The notes below the pieces were generated by a model. It did no database searches and was not told the origin of the DNA. It saw only the letters and a list, made by a program, of their open reading frames with translations. A program made the translations under genes and the position numbers. From NCBI GenBank assembly GCA_028095005.1, contig CM051463.1:8733052-8797051 (forward strand): 64,000 nucleotides of DNA, read 5' to 3'. Of this stretch, positions 34,013-46,019 are shown piece by piece. The DNA is from Rhynchospora pubera (Eukaryota > Streptophyta > Magnoliopsida > Poales > Cyperaceae). Within the stretch, counting starts at the first letter, position 1. Each line of letters starts with the position of its first letter.

Positions 34013-34196
34013 CAATGCAGTAGTTAGGTGAAGTTCAGTAAGTTGCCTTATTTCTAACCCTGTCTTGTTGTGCCTTTAATGGAGATGATAAGAGCAGGAG
34101 AGAGAGAGAGCAATGCAGTAGTTAGGTGAAGTTCAGTAAGTTGCCTTATTTCTAACCCTGTCTTGTTGTGCCTTTAATGGAGATGATAAGAGCAGG
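34013..34196. repeat. 98-bp tandem duplication between AG tracts
   Basis: CAATGCAGTAGTTAGGTGAA starts at 34013 and again at 34111, with identical sequence through GATGATAAGAGCAGG each time. (AG)n tracts precede each copy and follow the second (to about 34222). Slippage or unequal exchange at the AG tracts is the likely cause. Confidence 0.88.
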
Positions 34197-35335
34197 AGAG
34201 AGAGAGAGAGAGAGAGAGAGAGCAAAGGTTTAATGCGAGTTGATAGAGGGGTTAATTGAACCAAAATTAATTATAAAGGGGCTAATCGAACCAAAACAAA
34301 TTACCGGCTCAATTGACCCAAGTGATAGAAGGCTAAATTAAACTAAAACAATTTTTTAGGGCATTAATTATATAAAAAAAAAGTAATCGGCTCAAATGAC
34401 CCTAGTCCAATAGTTCGTGGGCCGAAACATAGTTTCTCAATTAAAATTACGTCGATGTCCTTGACCAAACCCTTCTTTCCTCCCCCGGTTTCTAGTCCTC
34501 TCTCGTTCTCTCGGCTTCTTCCTTATTTTAATTTGTTCGGAAAGATTCCAGCTAAATACCATGCTCTTGCCTTCGCTTTGGGTTTGAGGTAACTCCTGAC
34601 TTTCTCTTTTGCTCTCTCAAATCAATTTGATAATTTGTTACTTTTTTTGGGATGATTTCACTTGTTTTATTTGGGGTTTAGGGAATAAAAAGAGGCCCTA
34701 TTTTGTGCTTGATCCTTCAAACTGAGAGATTGAGAGTATTATCGGATCACAGATTATTTCCTTTTGAAAGAATTTGCCATGCAAGTCTAGAGATAAATTA
34801 TTTTACACTAGAAAACATAAATCTATAAATTTCTAACATAATTGATTTGATTGTTCCTGAATTGATTGGCCGTTACTGTATATATTGGGAACCCTTAATT
34901 CGTTCTTTTGAATTGCCGGGTTGGTGTCTGCATTGTGGAATCAGGGAGGGACGGGTCCACTGAGGAGGGGAATCTTTTTGTGGAACTCTAACCCAGTTAG
35001 CTTTGATAGTCTAACCAGATGGCACCACAGTAGTTCTACCTTTGTTGTAAAGTTGTGTTAAGGACTTGGTGTTAATGCCTGAAGTTGGTTTTCATTTATT
35101 ACTAAATTTTTGGGGTCAGTTAATAATCATTCTTAATTTGTTATTATTGTATTATGTTCTTGCCACCTTAGAATTATTCCAAACCTTCCATTAGTTGTTC
35201 AGTTTCATGGCAGAATCTACCCATCTGCTATATAAAAAAGAAAGCCGGAGTTTATGTAATATGGGTTCTTCATACCCAACAAGAATTAATTAAGTATTTT
35301 GCCTTGCATGTTACATAGAAACCTAAGCTCTTGCA

Positions 35336-37230
35336 ATGGGGGATCATCTGCACCCAAAGAAGAAAGATGATTTCGATATAAATTTAGATTTCATTAGTAG
35401 CTTGCCGGCAGAGTTACTTCAAAAAATTCTAGGCAAACTGCCAATAAAAGAAGCGGCCAGAAATTCCATCCTTTCGAGCAAATGGAACTGCTCCTGGGCT
35501 GAGATACCAGATTTGGTGTTCAAAGAAGACTGCACACCGTCGCAACTTGCAAGAATTGTGGATATGGTATTATTGGCACATAAGGGTCCAATCACAACTT
35601 TTGAACTAGATGGTGAGTATGCATCTGAGGAGGCAATCAATAGTTGGGTGGCCATTTTGTCCCAAAATGCAGTAAAAAATCTTCATCTCAGGTTCGATAT
35701 ATTTGAAGATTGCAAAATTCCTCCCAGCATCTTCTCATGTCACAAATTGGAACAGCTAGATATTTCAGAGTGTTGTATAGATGCACCTGAGTGTTTTGAA
35801 GGCCTTAAACTTCTACGCAACCTTAGCATTTCTAATTGTTATTTATGGGGGATTACCATTGAGAAATTGGTTTCAAGTTGTCCTCTGCTTCAGAACTTGA
35901 CACTGTCTTATATCTTTGAGCATGATAACATTGTAATCCATGGGCCTAACCTGAGACGATTGAATATTCTGGGAAGATTTACCCACTTATCTCTGGAAGC
36001 ACCAAAACTGATTTCTGCAAGCATCTTTCGCGATTGCATACCACTTTTTGGTTACCAGCCTTTTGGCCTAGCGAATGATGGATCTAAAAGCAAAATTTTG
36101 TGCGCCCTTGGTCAGCTTTCAGATATTGAAAACCTCGAGATTGGCTCCATGTTTTGTGCGGTAAGAGCTACTTCCTTGAAAGTGTTTTTTGTTCAATTGT
36201 TGAGCTCTGTGTGAAATCATGATATGCAAAATAATTCTGCAAACTAGAGAAAAAACAAAACCTGATATTAACTTAGCTATCTCTGGTGCCATACCGTTAT
36301 TGTTGCCATATGATAGTCATGTGACTCATACAATACTTGTTCAAGGAGCAAATTAACATGGCTCTAGTTTTTTTTAGGCATTGTAACTTGATCCACCCAT
36401 TGGTGAAGTGTTGGTCAAGAATGATGGTAGAAATAAGGATTTTTTGGTATCTAGATTATGTGTCCTGATTCCAAACATGCAAAGTGGCACCGGATTAAGT
36501 TGGCTTCTCAACTAAAGTGCTACCAAGATGAAAGACAATTTGATTTGGTTGAGACAACTGAACAAGGGATTGTTTGGTTAACTAACAGGAAACTTGCTCA
36601 AATTCAAAACTGTCTTAAAAACTCTTTCTCGTCTTTTTTTTCCCCCTCTTTTTCTGGTTATTCAAAACTTGCTCAAATTCAAAACTGTCTAAAGTGGCAC
36701 CGGACTAAGTTGGCTTTTCACCGTGCTTATTGATCTTGTTTGTGGAATGTGATAGTAGCTTAAACTCTTACGTTTTCTAATTTGAATCGTTTCAGTATTT
36801 AGCCTCAGGACCTATACCCAAGAAGCTTCCAGTGATATTCCATCACTTGAAAAGGATTGTAATTCACTTGTATGGTAGAACCAAGGAGGAGGTTGAGGTT
36901 GCTCTTTGCATTTTCAGAAATGCCCCTAACGTGAGAACACTCTATTTAAGGGTACCTAGTCAAAATATCTGGGAAGAGCAAAGGATCAGAACAATGTCAT
37001 TGTTTAAGCACCTGCAGGAAGTTAAAATACTTGGCTTTAATGATGTTGTGTCAATGCTAGGGTTCGCTAAGTTTATTCTAAGCACTGCTCCTGTGCTAGA
37101 GAAGTTGGTTATAGATGAGGATGATGTCAGTGGTTTAGAGGATAGCTTGGCATTTGTGATGAAGCTAGCAAGTTTTTCGAGGTTATCGAGTAAAGCTGTG
37201 ATTGTGTTTGATCGCAAGCCCAGCAATTGA
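35336..37230 (+). CDS. F-box/FBD/LRR-repeat protein, tandem copy 6 (most divergent)
   Basis: Predicted SCF F-box subunit, target unknown. Exons 35336-36160 and 36796-37230 (intron 635 bp, GTAAGA...TTTCAG, phase 0), about 419 residues. F-box at residues about 19-60 (LPAELLQKILGKLPIKEAA, SSKWN), leucine-rich middle (LDISEC, LLRNLSISNC, CPLLQNLTLS), FBD with LCIFRNAPNVRTL, FILSTAPVLEKLVID and RLSSKAVIVFD. It differs most from the others (KEAARNSILSSKWNCSW; PSQLARIVDMVL), so it is probably the oldest split in the array. Its 3' flank lacks the TGACAGTAGG module, and its leader (GGTTTGAGGTAACTCC at about 34582) lacks the long (CT)n. No disabling change. Confidence 0.9.
36478..36722 (+). repeat. Internal repeats in the intron of F-box copy 6
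   Basis: AAGTGGCACCGGA(T/C)TAAGTTG occurs at about 36481 and 36693, and ACTTGCTCAAATTCAAAACT at about 36591 and 36667. The pieces are arranged a-b...b-a, suggesting two overlapping duplications. This extra DNA explains why the intron is the longest of the set. Confidence 0.7.
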
Positions 37231-37985
37231 CAACTTCTTTTTATTTTGTTTGAAATAATCTGTTGACTTGTTCTGGCCGTACATTTGTTGCTGTGATAAT
37301 TATAGAGACAAATTTATGTTCTTCTTTCCATTTTTGTTCATTATGTCTATTTTCGATAATTCTTTGTTTATTGGGATTTATCATTATTGCAAATTCCTTG
37401 TTCTCTTCTTTCCTTTCTTTTTGTAGGTAGTGAATTTAGAAGCAGAGATGAACATTTGGATGATTCAACGGCAAACATACAACGGTGCAAAATGATTTGT
37501 TCATGGTTCGTACTTACGAGTCAACATGTTGCCCCAATAATTTTCCTTGTCTTTCACATTTGTTTAAATTTTGGTACTTTTCTGGTGTACACAATAATAA
37601 TACCATAAAAGATAGTAACAAAGGGGGTAAACGAGATAATATCATGAGAGATGTGGATAACAAGTAATATTACTAGATTAACTCAGCCAAAGCCTGAAAG
37701 CCATCCAATACACGTTACATGGGGCCCACCTTGTGCACACCTCTCCGGGGCCGGTGCGGCCGGCCCTCTTCCTTCCCTCCTGGCCCCTTTCCTTCTGTAC
37801 AGATGCCTTAACCTCCAAGCTAGGATCAATCTCATATCGCATTTCCAAAATTTGCAGAATATTTACTAGCTGATGTTTCCTTGTATTGTTTCCTTCACCC
37901 CAAAGAAATGCCCTAATTATCTTCTGATGTATATATTAACTAGCGATCACAATATGTGATTGATTTGGTAAAAGATCCTGTATAC
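37231..37985. other. 3' flank of the last F-box gene and spacer
   Basis: No gene. A short GC-rich patch (GGGGCCGGTGCGGCCGGCCC, about 37747) stands out from AT-rich surroundings but has no coding support. Confidence 0.4.
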
Positions 37986-37986
37986 T

Positions 37987-38130
37987 ATATAAAAAGGAGT
38001 ACTAGGCTAGCTACTAGCTACCTCCTACACAAACACAAACAAACAATAAGCAACCTCTTGAGGTAATATGCTTCTTCTCTGCCTCCCCTCCTCTATCAGC
38101 CTCGCTTGACCGGTCTCAACACTGTCGGCG
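37987..38130 (+). promoter_or_regulatory. Orphan promoter-like sequence
   Basis: CTATATAAAAAGGAG (about 37986) is a good plant TATA context. About 35 bp on is a CA-rich leader (ACACAAACACAAACAAACAA) and then ATGCTTCTTCTCTGCCTCCC, which opens a 13-codon frame that stops. It looks like the start of a gene whose coding part was lost or replaced. Confidence 0.35.
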
Positions 38131-39279
38131 CCTCACTCCTCTCTCCACCACACGAATACACCCTCCACTGCTCTTCTCCCTGCCCGAACACCTCCTTCCT
38201 CGATCCCCCTCCTACATGAACCCATCACTCTTCCCTTTTCTTGCTGTAGTGACTAGCGAGACATGGTTTTGATGAATAGGTGTGGCGTGGAGAATAGGCT
38301 CATGTAGGAATCGATGCAACTTTTCTTTCAAATCATTATTTGTGTTTTCTCAAGTAAGTGCGGGATTTTCTAGTTAATATATTGTGATTGTTCATATTAA
38401 TTGTTTCACCTGACCTTTGTTTGGTTTTAAATCAATACATATATATTTATACATAGAAGATATTCTAAGTTGGAAAATTTTTACCAATTTTTTGGTAAAT
38501 ATTTAATTATGAAAATTTATCATCAGCATTAATGTGGAATTATTTGAAATCTACAAATATAAAATTTTTTAAAGTATACTTATAACTTTTTTCATGGCAT
38601 ATTTTTTACATTAATAAATATTAGACTCACATAAGATAACAAGAGAATTAAGCCTCAGCTTCATGTATCTTGAGAAATTCATCCAAGGAATCGCTATGAT
38701 CAAACTTGTTATCCTTCACATGCGGCCTGGTAATGATACGATAGAGGTAAAATATTGGTGCTAGCCATGCAGCTTGTTGTGGAAGACTTGAAACTATTAA
38801 AAGTATTAAAATTGCGAACTTTTAAAAAAATTTAAAAGAAATATATGCAGGTATGTATTATTTTAAAAGTTATTTTAAAACTTTGCAATTATGACACTTA
38901 CATTAGTTTCAAGTTGTGCCCAGTTAGTCAAATGCCAAACATATCTCCATTATGTCATGATCAGGTCACATGTGGAGGGTAATAAGTATGTTCATAGCGA
39001 GTCTCTGAATGTGTTTCACATGATGGCTGAGATTTTGTTCCATTTTATCTGATAAGGGTATGTTTATTAATGTTAAAAATGTGCCATGAAAAAATTATAA
39101 ATATAGTTTTAAGAAATTTCATATTTTTAGATTTTAAATGATACTGAATATTAGATTTCCATAATTAAATACTTTCCAGAAAAATCAAATATAATAAGTT
39201 TAGAATTTGAATAACTTCTATTTATAAATATTCTAATTTAAAAATATATCACATTCGAACTTTTGTAACCATGTATATG

Positions 39280-39316
<37 letters not shown>

Positions 39317-40091
39317 AAATAACATGAGAAAAATTCAATAATATCATGTTTAGATGATTTCCAAATACTCGTTAACTCATTTCATATCAGATTCGAGATG
39401 TGAAAAAATGTTGTTAGTATACACTATTAGGGCGGGACATAACGTTTAAGATGACCACGAAAATAGAATGTTGCGTTAACCGTTTCGTTTTGGACACGAA
39501 ACTGTCTATGTGTTGCATTAACCGTTTCATGAAAATATCACGAAAATACACATGGACGAAACTGACTACGTGTTGCGTTAATCGTTTCGTTTTTAAAACG
39601 CAACTAAAATTTTTAACCGTTTTGTTTTATTTTGGACGAAACGAAATGATAGAACGATTAAAACAGTCGTCGTTTTCACCCTGTAACACTATACAGTATC
39701 AGTATACACTGTTTAGGTTAAATAACCCAATTGCAGCCCATTTATATCCCAATACCCTTTTTTATTGGACTCACTGGATCCAATCAACAATTACTTCCTA
39801 TTTGAACCCGATCGATAAGAAGCAATGAAGGTATATATGGTAATTGATATTTATCATCCAACATAATATCATCCAAACCATCCAACGTTCTCTTCCAGCG
39901 CGTCGCTCCTGCCTCCCTTCCCAATAAACCATCAAGCGCAAATCAAATTAAATTAAAATTTTAAAAAACGGCCCCCTCTCCTCTCATTCCCAGGAGTCTA
40001 TCCTCTCGTTCTCATCCCTCCCTCGTTGCCTCTCTCGCCGCTGCTCGCCTCTTGTCGCTCAATTCAAACAATGATTGCACAATTTCAATCG
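38131..40091. other. Gene-free stretch
   Basis: Mostly AT-rich. An (ATT)n microsatellite is at 39281-39316. At about 39462-39660 the word CGTTTCGTTTTGGACACGAAAC and relatives (GTTGCGTTAACCGTTTCGT) are repeated several times, a local repeat of unknown origin. No gene recognised. Confidence 0.45.
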
Positions 40092-40384
40092 AGCATGACG
40101 CTCTAAGAGAAGGCAGCGCAGATGGCGCAAATCGAGCAACGGGTCGCCACTCCCGCCGCGCTGACGAATCTCGCGATCAGGAGCGTGCTCACCGTCGGCG
40201 GGAGCCCGCCTCGAGATGGGGCCACTGCCGAGGAGTGGGCCGACATGGTGGATGAGATGCAGAGGTGGGCCCTTGCTTCTAGGCTCGGGATTCCGATCAT
40301 CTATGGCTCTGATGCTGTTCATGGACATAATAATCTGTTTGGTGCTACCATTTTTCCTCATAATGTTGGCCTTGGTGCTGCCAG
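40092..40384 (+). pseudogene. Glycoside hydrolase family 3 (beta-D-glucan exohydrolase type) exon fragment
   Basis: The frame reads SMTL-stop-EKAAQMAQIEQRVA, then SVLTVGGS, EEWADMVDEMQ, ALASRLGIPIIYG(S)DAVHG and ATIFPHNVGLGA. This is the N-terminal part of plant family 3 beta-glucosidases, where the first words are normally RMTLEEKIGQM. A TAA (40104-40106) replaces a Glu codon of that motif. The exon ends with a normal donor (CCAG/GTTTAT) where the family has an intron, but no later exon (including the catalytic Asp region) and no signal peptide are found in the next several kb. The ATG at 40122 is internal to the domain. A dead fragment, perhaps moved by a transposon. Confidence 0.85.
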
Positions 40385-40600
40385 GTTTATCTCTTTTATG
40401 TTCATTTGTTATAATTATTTTTTTTTTTTTGCTTTGTCTGTAGAGTGGAATTAAGTTTTCTGTATTGTTACCTTTTAATGAAGCTTGTTAAAAGTTTGAA
40501 CTCTTGGGAATTTTGATGGAAAATTTCACCTGTGTACTTCACTGATCATAGGAGATATTTATGGGTTTTAGAATATAAGAGGAAGGAGACAAAAAAAGAA

Positions 40601-40850
40601 AAAATAAAAGGAGATAGAAAGATCAAAGTTAGTAATCGTGATAAAAAAAAAGAAATAAAAGGAGATAGAAAGATCAAAGTTAGTAATCGTGATGTAATTT
40701 GTCTTTATACAAATTAGAAGAAATAAGAGACTATATTGTTGATACGAGATATGAAAATAAGAGATTATATTGTTATATCGAGGGATACTAATGTTGGGAT
40801 AAGGGACCATATTGTTGACACGAGATATGAAAATAAGACTAGAATTATGT
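40601..40850 (+). repeat. Short tandem and direct repeats after the GH3 fragment
   Basis: A 51-bp unit containing GGAGATAGAAAGATCAAAG is duplicated (starting about 40610 and 40661). Then GGATTATATTGTT/ACGAGATATGAAAATAAGA-type words recur at about 40731-40770 and 40803-40840. Low-complexity growth, non-coding. Confidence 0.65.
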
Positions 40851-40879
40851 AGTTGATTTATTTTGTAGTTATTAGAGTT

Positions 40880-41680
40880 ATGTTATCAATGATGTTCAGA
40901 TACGAGAAACAAGTGTTCAATTTAGTTAATGAAGTGTTCATCATGCATAATAAAGATTGATGCATACTTGAATTAGATTAGGTTTAGTTAAAATTAATGG
41001 GAAGTTAGTTTCGTGTTCATTTACGTGTTATAAATGTTCAGTTAATTTCTGTAATGTAGTAGTTAGTTATCATATGTGTTCAGTTAGTTTTTGAAATGCA
41101 CAAGTTAGTGTTTACACATATTCTGTTCTATTCATTTTTGTTAGTAATGCAACGATTATAATGTTGTTAACATTTCATATTTGTTAACGTTTATTCTCAA
41201 TTTTAACAGGTTTGTGCTCTGTTGATGTTATGGTTGGAGTCTTCGGGTTGTTCTCCTCAAAAGTTTTTATAATTTGATGAAAATTGAATTGTAGTTGTAT
41301 TTCTGTATTTTTAGTTTTTTTTGTTGTTAAAACTGATGAATTATGAAAAACTCGTAGTTTTGTTGTTACAATTGTTTACTTCTTTGCGCATGTGATTGGA
41401 TTATAGTCAGAATTTTTATGATATTTTATCATTTTATAATTATCGAAATGTCAAATTTGAAATGTATTTAATTGAATACATAACTACAAATAACTCATCC
41501 CTTGAACAATTTAATTGAACAAGAAAATTTTTTTAATATGCTTTCTTGAAACTTTTTAACTGAACACATAAATAAAATTAACTCATCTTTTGAGTTCTTT
41601 AACTGAACACAAGACTTATTTGTCTTAACACTTAACCAGATTTAAATGATCTCTTGAGTTGTTTAACTGAACACAAAAAA
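40880..41680. repeat. Mirrored GTTCAGTTA / TAACTGAACAC motif cluster
   Basis: In the left half (about 40900-41110) GTGTTCA(A/G)TTAG and TGTTCAGTTA words point one way. In the right half (about 41500-41680) the complement TTAACTGAACACA appears at least three times. This mirrored arrangement of short words looks like the subterminal regions of a cut-and-paste transposon around a 41.2-41.4 kb centre. Ends and transposase were not found. Confidence 0.4.
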
Positions 41681-41692
41681 CTCTCATTTTGA

Positions 41693-41785
41693 TGACGTCA
41701 GTGTGTAATTTTTTTTAAAAAAATTGTAATGACGTCAGCGAGCGAATTTGATGACGTCAGCCGACGCAAATCCATGATGACGTCA
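41693..41785. promoter_or_regulatory. Four TGACGTCA palindromes in 93 bp
   Basis: Perfect TGACGTCA octamers at 41693-41700, 41730-41737, 41752-41759 and 41778-41785; three of the four continue as TGACGTCAGC. TGACGTCA is the known strong binding core for bZIP (TGA/CREB-type) factors. No gene starts close by on either strand, so if it acts, the target is distant or lost; it may equally be part of a transposon end. Confidence 0.6.
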
Positions 41786-41829
41786 GCAAAAATTGGTGTA
41801 CGCTGGAGTTTTGCATCTAGACCATTCAA

Positions 41830-44800
41830 AATGGTCCAATTGGATGGTTTTTTAATGGATGGGGTATATCACACCTAGGTATATTAAATATATATAGTAT
41901 TCTTTTTTTATTATTTTCTTTGGAGTTATTGTTGGGGAGAGGGTTCATAATAATAAAAAATATAGGAATACCTAACAATATATAGTAAAATGTGCATAGC
42001 GTACAACAATCAAGGGAATATTGTTTGGTTCCACACTTCCACAGTTCCACTCCAATTTAACCGACTTTAATGGAAAGTTCCTTCTAGATGTGGGCCGTTG
42101 ATCCTATCTCAAACAGTCTGGATTAATCCTGACTGTGTATCAATATTTATTTTGTTTGGTATGTCCCTGACATATTTGACATTTATCTGGACTGTCCGAT
42201 TTAAATTTGTCCGGACTCTGCAAAGAAATTTGTTCAGCTTGAGAGGAGCAGTACTAATCTCAGCCATTTGATTATGTCAATGGATCAGATGAAACCTTGA
42301 CAGTTGACACAAGTCACACAACAGGAGCACGCAATGCACGAATCTTGCCCAAGTGCATGATTGATCGTCTTCTAATTTCTTTTATTTTATTCATACAAAC
42401 ATGCATATTCAGTGTTCAAAGAATTGCATGGAATAAAGCTGGTAAGTATATAATTCTATAAATCCGTATAAAAATACATGAGAATTCACAAAAACAGCCA
42501 TAACCTGTCTTACTCCATTTTTTTTTTCGCAGTTTACTAGCCAATTTAGACAGACTTATGAGACAAAATAACATTGTAGAGTTAGAGAACTTATTAGCAA
42601 TTTTTGAATGTGGAGAAAAAAAAATTATTTGAAATTATTTCCTAATTTTGAAAAATCATTAGTTGCACCTTGCACGTGTTTAATAAATAAAATGTCTCTC
42701 CTAATAAATTGTACATCTGCAAACTCAGAACCAAAATTTCGATTTTTCTAAAGAAGACTCATAAGTAGGAAGAAGCTAGAGAAGATAATAATTAAAAAAG
42801 CTTGAATGTTAAATTTCATAGAATATAATTACAACTAAATTGCATGTTATTTATCGACATATAAAACTTTTTATTTATTGGTGTGAATTGCATATAAAAA
42901 CATTGAACTTAAAATGGTCGCTCACCTAATAGACTTTGTTAGTCTGAAATATGAATTGTCATTCCTTTTCACTTTCCACAATTATTATCCGATGTTCAAA
43001 TCCTTGACTTGTTTTATTCTATCTAATTGTGCGACTACCACGTTGTGGCAACATTTAATGGCAATAACAAGCATCGCTGTCATAAATAGCTGAATAAGAC
43101 CTAACCAAACCCAACCCACTCAATAGGAATTCCCAATTAAATGCCTAATAAATGAAGGATCAATTTGATGACAAAGGTGAAATTTGAACTTCACAAAATT
43201 AATTTTCTAGAATTTAACGTGTCAAATCTGTTAGGCTTACCACCTAACCTGGAAGTCTTTTTCTGTATTAAATTTAATAATTACCTTTTTGGTAGGTCAA
43301 CAAACCGTAGCTTTGTCCCAGAGTAGACTCGGGTAACGCCATTCCCCACCTAAAGGAAACTTGGATTTTCTATGATCCTCCCAATGTAACAATTCATGGT
43401 GTTATTTCTGGCTAAGAGGGAAGGCCCACTTGGTAACTCACTTTTGTTCCCGTTGTTGTGTTTGGATGGTTTGAGAATAAATAAGCAAGAATTATTTAGA
43501 AAGAAAAATTAGGAAGAGTGTTATTTTAAAAAGAGTTAGAAAAGTGTTATTTTGGAAAGAAAAAATATTATTTTGATCGTGAGTTGAGAATAAAAATGGA
43601 AGAAAAGAATAAAATGATCTTTTATTATTTTTTTCAACCAATTTTTTATTTATTATTTTTATAAATTTATTTAAATTTGATTAATTTGATATTGTAAAAT
43701 AATGTAATTATTATTTAATACTAATAATTATAATAATAAAATAAGTAAGAAGAATATTACAATAATATTATAAAGTAATTAATATTATAATTATAATATA
43801 AAACTAATTAATAATATTATAAAAAATAATTATTATTTTGTAATACTAATAATCATCAGAATAATAAAAGATTGGAATACACTTACACTACGACGGTGAG
43901 CAAAGTTTAAGTCTCAAGTACCTTTTCCAAAAGATTGGGCTCTCATCACTTGCACAGTTTTAAGGATAAAACTTAACAAAGTTTGTTCAAAGTATGCATT
44001 ATCGGATACTCGGATACCTACTATATATGAATATATCTGACAAAAAATTGAACCTTTCAGTTTCAGACATTAATCATAGACATAGATACAAAATATTTAC
44101 AGGTTGGATAAAATTCATTAGTCCATTCAAGTGTCATCTAGCGTCCACTTTTAGATATATTTGACAATTATATCACTTAACAATAACAATGTTGACAAAA
44201 TAATTTTCTGATAAAGAAAATTCAATAAAAAAAATCTTATCCATTCTTAGCTGGGTATCAAATTTCAACAATTTATACAGGGCCAATGCCTCTCAATCCT
44301 ACAATTAGTTGGGATTCTTATTACACAATTATTTTTTTATTTTTTTAATGTAAACTGTAAAGAATCACAGAGTGGAGTCACTCTCAAATCTCATCTCAAT
44401 TAAATTAAAACATCTAGATCCTATATGAATTTGTTGACTCGTCTGTAGCATCAAAAGTCATCTTTGTGATATTGCTAGGATTTAGTTTTCTCAATTTCTA
44501 GAAGATTGCTTGCCATTTCAAGCATTACCATACCTAATCAACAAGCTAGAAACCAAAAGATCTGCGCTTTTCTGAAAGTTATTATTACTATTATTCACTC
44601 TAGTTTAGTGTCTATATACTATCAATTTCTAGTAAAAAAAAACATAAATTCTAATTTTTCATATTTTACTCGCTATAAATTTTTGTTTATATTTATTTAG
44701 ATTACTTTTTCTATATAAATTGAACATAAGCACAAATTACAACTTAATTCATCGTGAATAAAATAAATTGCTATGTAAAATATCAAACTAAATTTCAGTG

Positions 44801-45815
44801 ATATACATCCGACGGATAAAAAAAGAAATGCAAAATCGAAGTTTATATTGAATCAAATTTAGTGGCCACCTGTAAAATTATCTTTTTTTTTTTTTTAAGA
44901 ATATTACAACTGTATGACTGATAAAACATATAAAATGGAACGAATTTTGAACTTATATCGCATAACTTATTTGATATAAATAAATATTTTACCTTATGAC
45001 TTTGAATTTATTAGCAACCATTTTACATGATAATTTTTAGAAAAATTAAAGACAATGTTATTAAATCTTACACTGTATCTATCACGTATGCAGTGCAAAT
45101 CTTCTACTTATTGACTAAAGTGAGATTTAATCCATGTTACCATTATTAATGAATAAAAGATATTCTCTCAATTGCTTAAATCTAGACAATCGTTGCATAT
45201 TATTAATTATCAAATAGCACCTGTGAACTTTATATGTTTGAAAGACATTCTACGTGTATGGTCTAACAATGTACCTAAACGGTTTTTCTCCAACTTTTTT
45301 TTAACTGGATTTAACAAACATTTTGAAATTATTAAAATATTTTATGTGTCAAAACAATAGTTTTACACGAGCAACCAGCTAACAAAAAAAAATATATATA
45401 TATATATATTTCACAAGCTTGCACATAAGCTAAACATGATATCTTCATAATAATAATAAAATTAAATAACATGAAACAATTTGTTTAGAAAAATAATTCG
45501 AATCTATTGGGTGCTCTAGACATGTATTGTCACTTTCAGCCGGACAGCAGCCGAACCAGCCGAACTGTCGTAGTTACTACCCTAGTAACAACCTTTACCG
45601 TAAAGGAAGCTTCTTACTGCATCTGGGTGTACCTTTCAGGGGAAACAAATATAGGTTGCCTTCAATTCAAACTTGGATTTTATCTCAATTTTTACCGCTT
45701 AGGCTTGCCAAACTAAGTTGAACAGCACCGTTTTTCTTGTCTTTTCTTGTGGACAAATTGGAATGGTTAGTACAATTACAAGCTTACATACAGCATACTG
45801 GATCAGAACGCTAAG
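41830..45815. other. Gene-free stretch
   Basis: About 4 kb of AT-rich DNA with small low-complexity patches (TAAT/ATTATT runs at 43620-43870; T-run at 44884-44897; (TA)n at about 45391-45410). The frames present are short and have no known domain. I see nothing else to support. Confidence 0.5.
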
Positions 45816-46019
45816 TGGCGGATTTAGAAAAAATATTTAGGTGGGATTAAGTGCTTCAATGAATCATTTGATCAAACGGTTTCTCTTTTTCTGTTCTTCA
45901 GTCTCACCTTTGAATGCTCCAATGGCAGAAAAAATTCGCTGAGGCTAAAGAGGGGTTCCAGGGGTTCGACGGCGGTAGGTGGAGCTCTAGCCCCACCCGC
46001 CCCAGTGGTGGATCCGCTC
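45816..46019. mobile_element. Degraded hAT-like fragment with (A)GTGGCGGAT ends
   Basis: AGTGGCGGATTTAG at the left and AGTGGTGGATCCGCTCTT at the right bracket about 200 bp, including a GC-rich GTGGAGCTCTAGCCCCACCC. The left end matches the CAGTGGCGGA terminus of the hAT MITE at 28990. The right end is not cleanly inverted and no target duplication was found. Confidence 0.45.

Noticed and set aside
33822..34031. 69-codon frame near 33.9 kb
   Set aside because: No known domain, ends in an AG microsatellite, and does not join in frame with any clear upstream exon.
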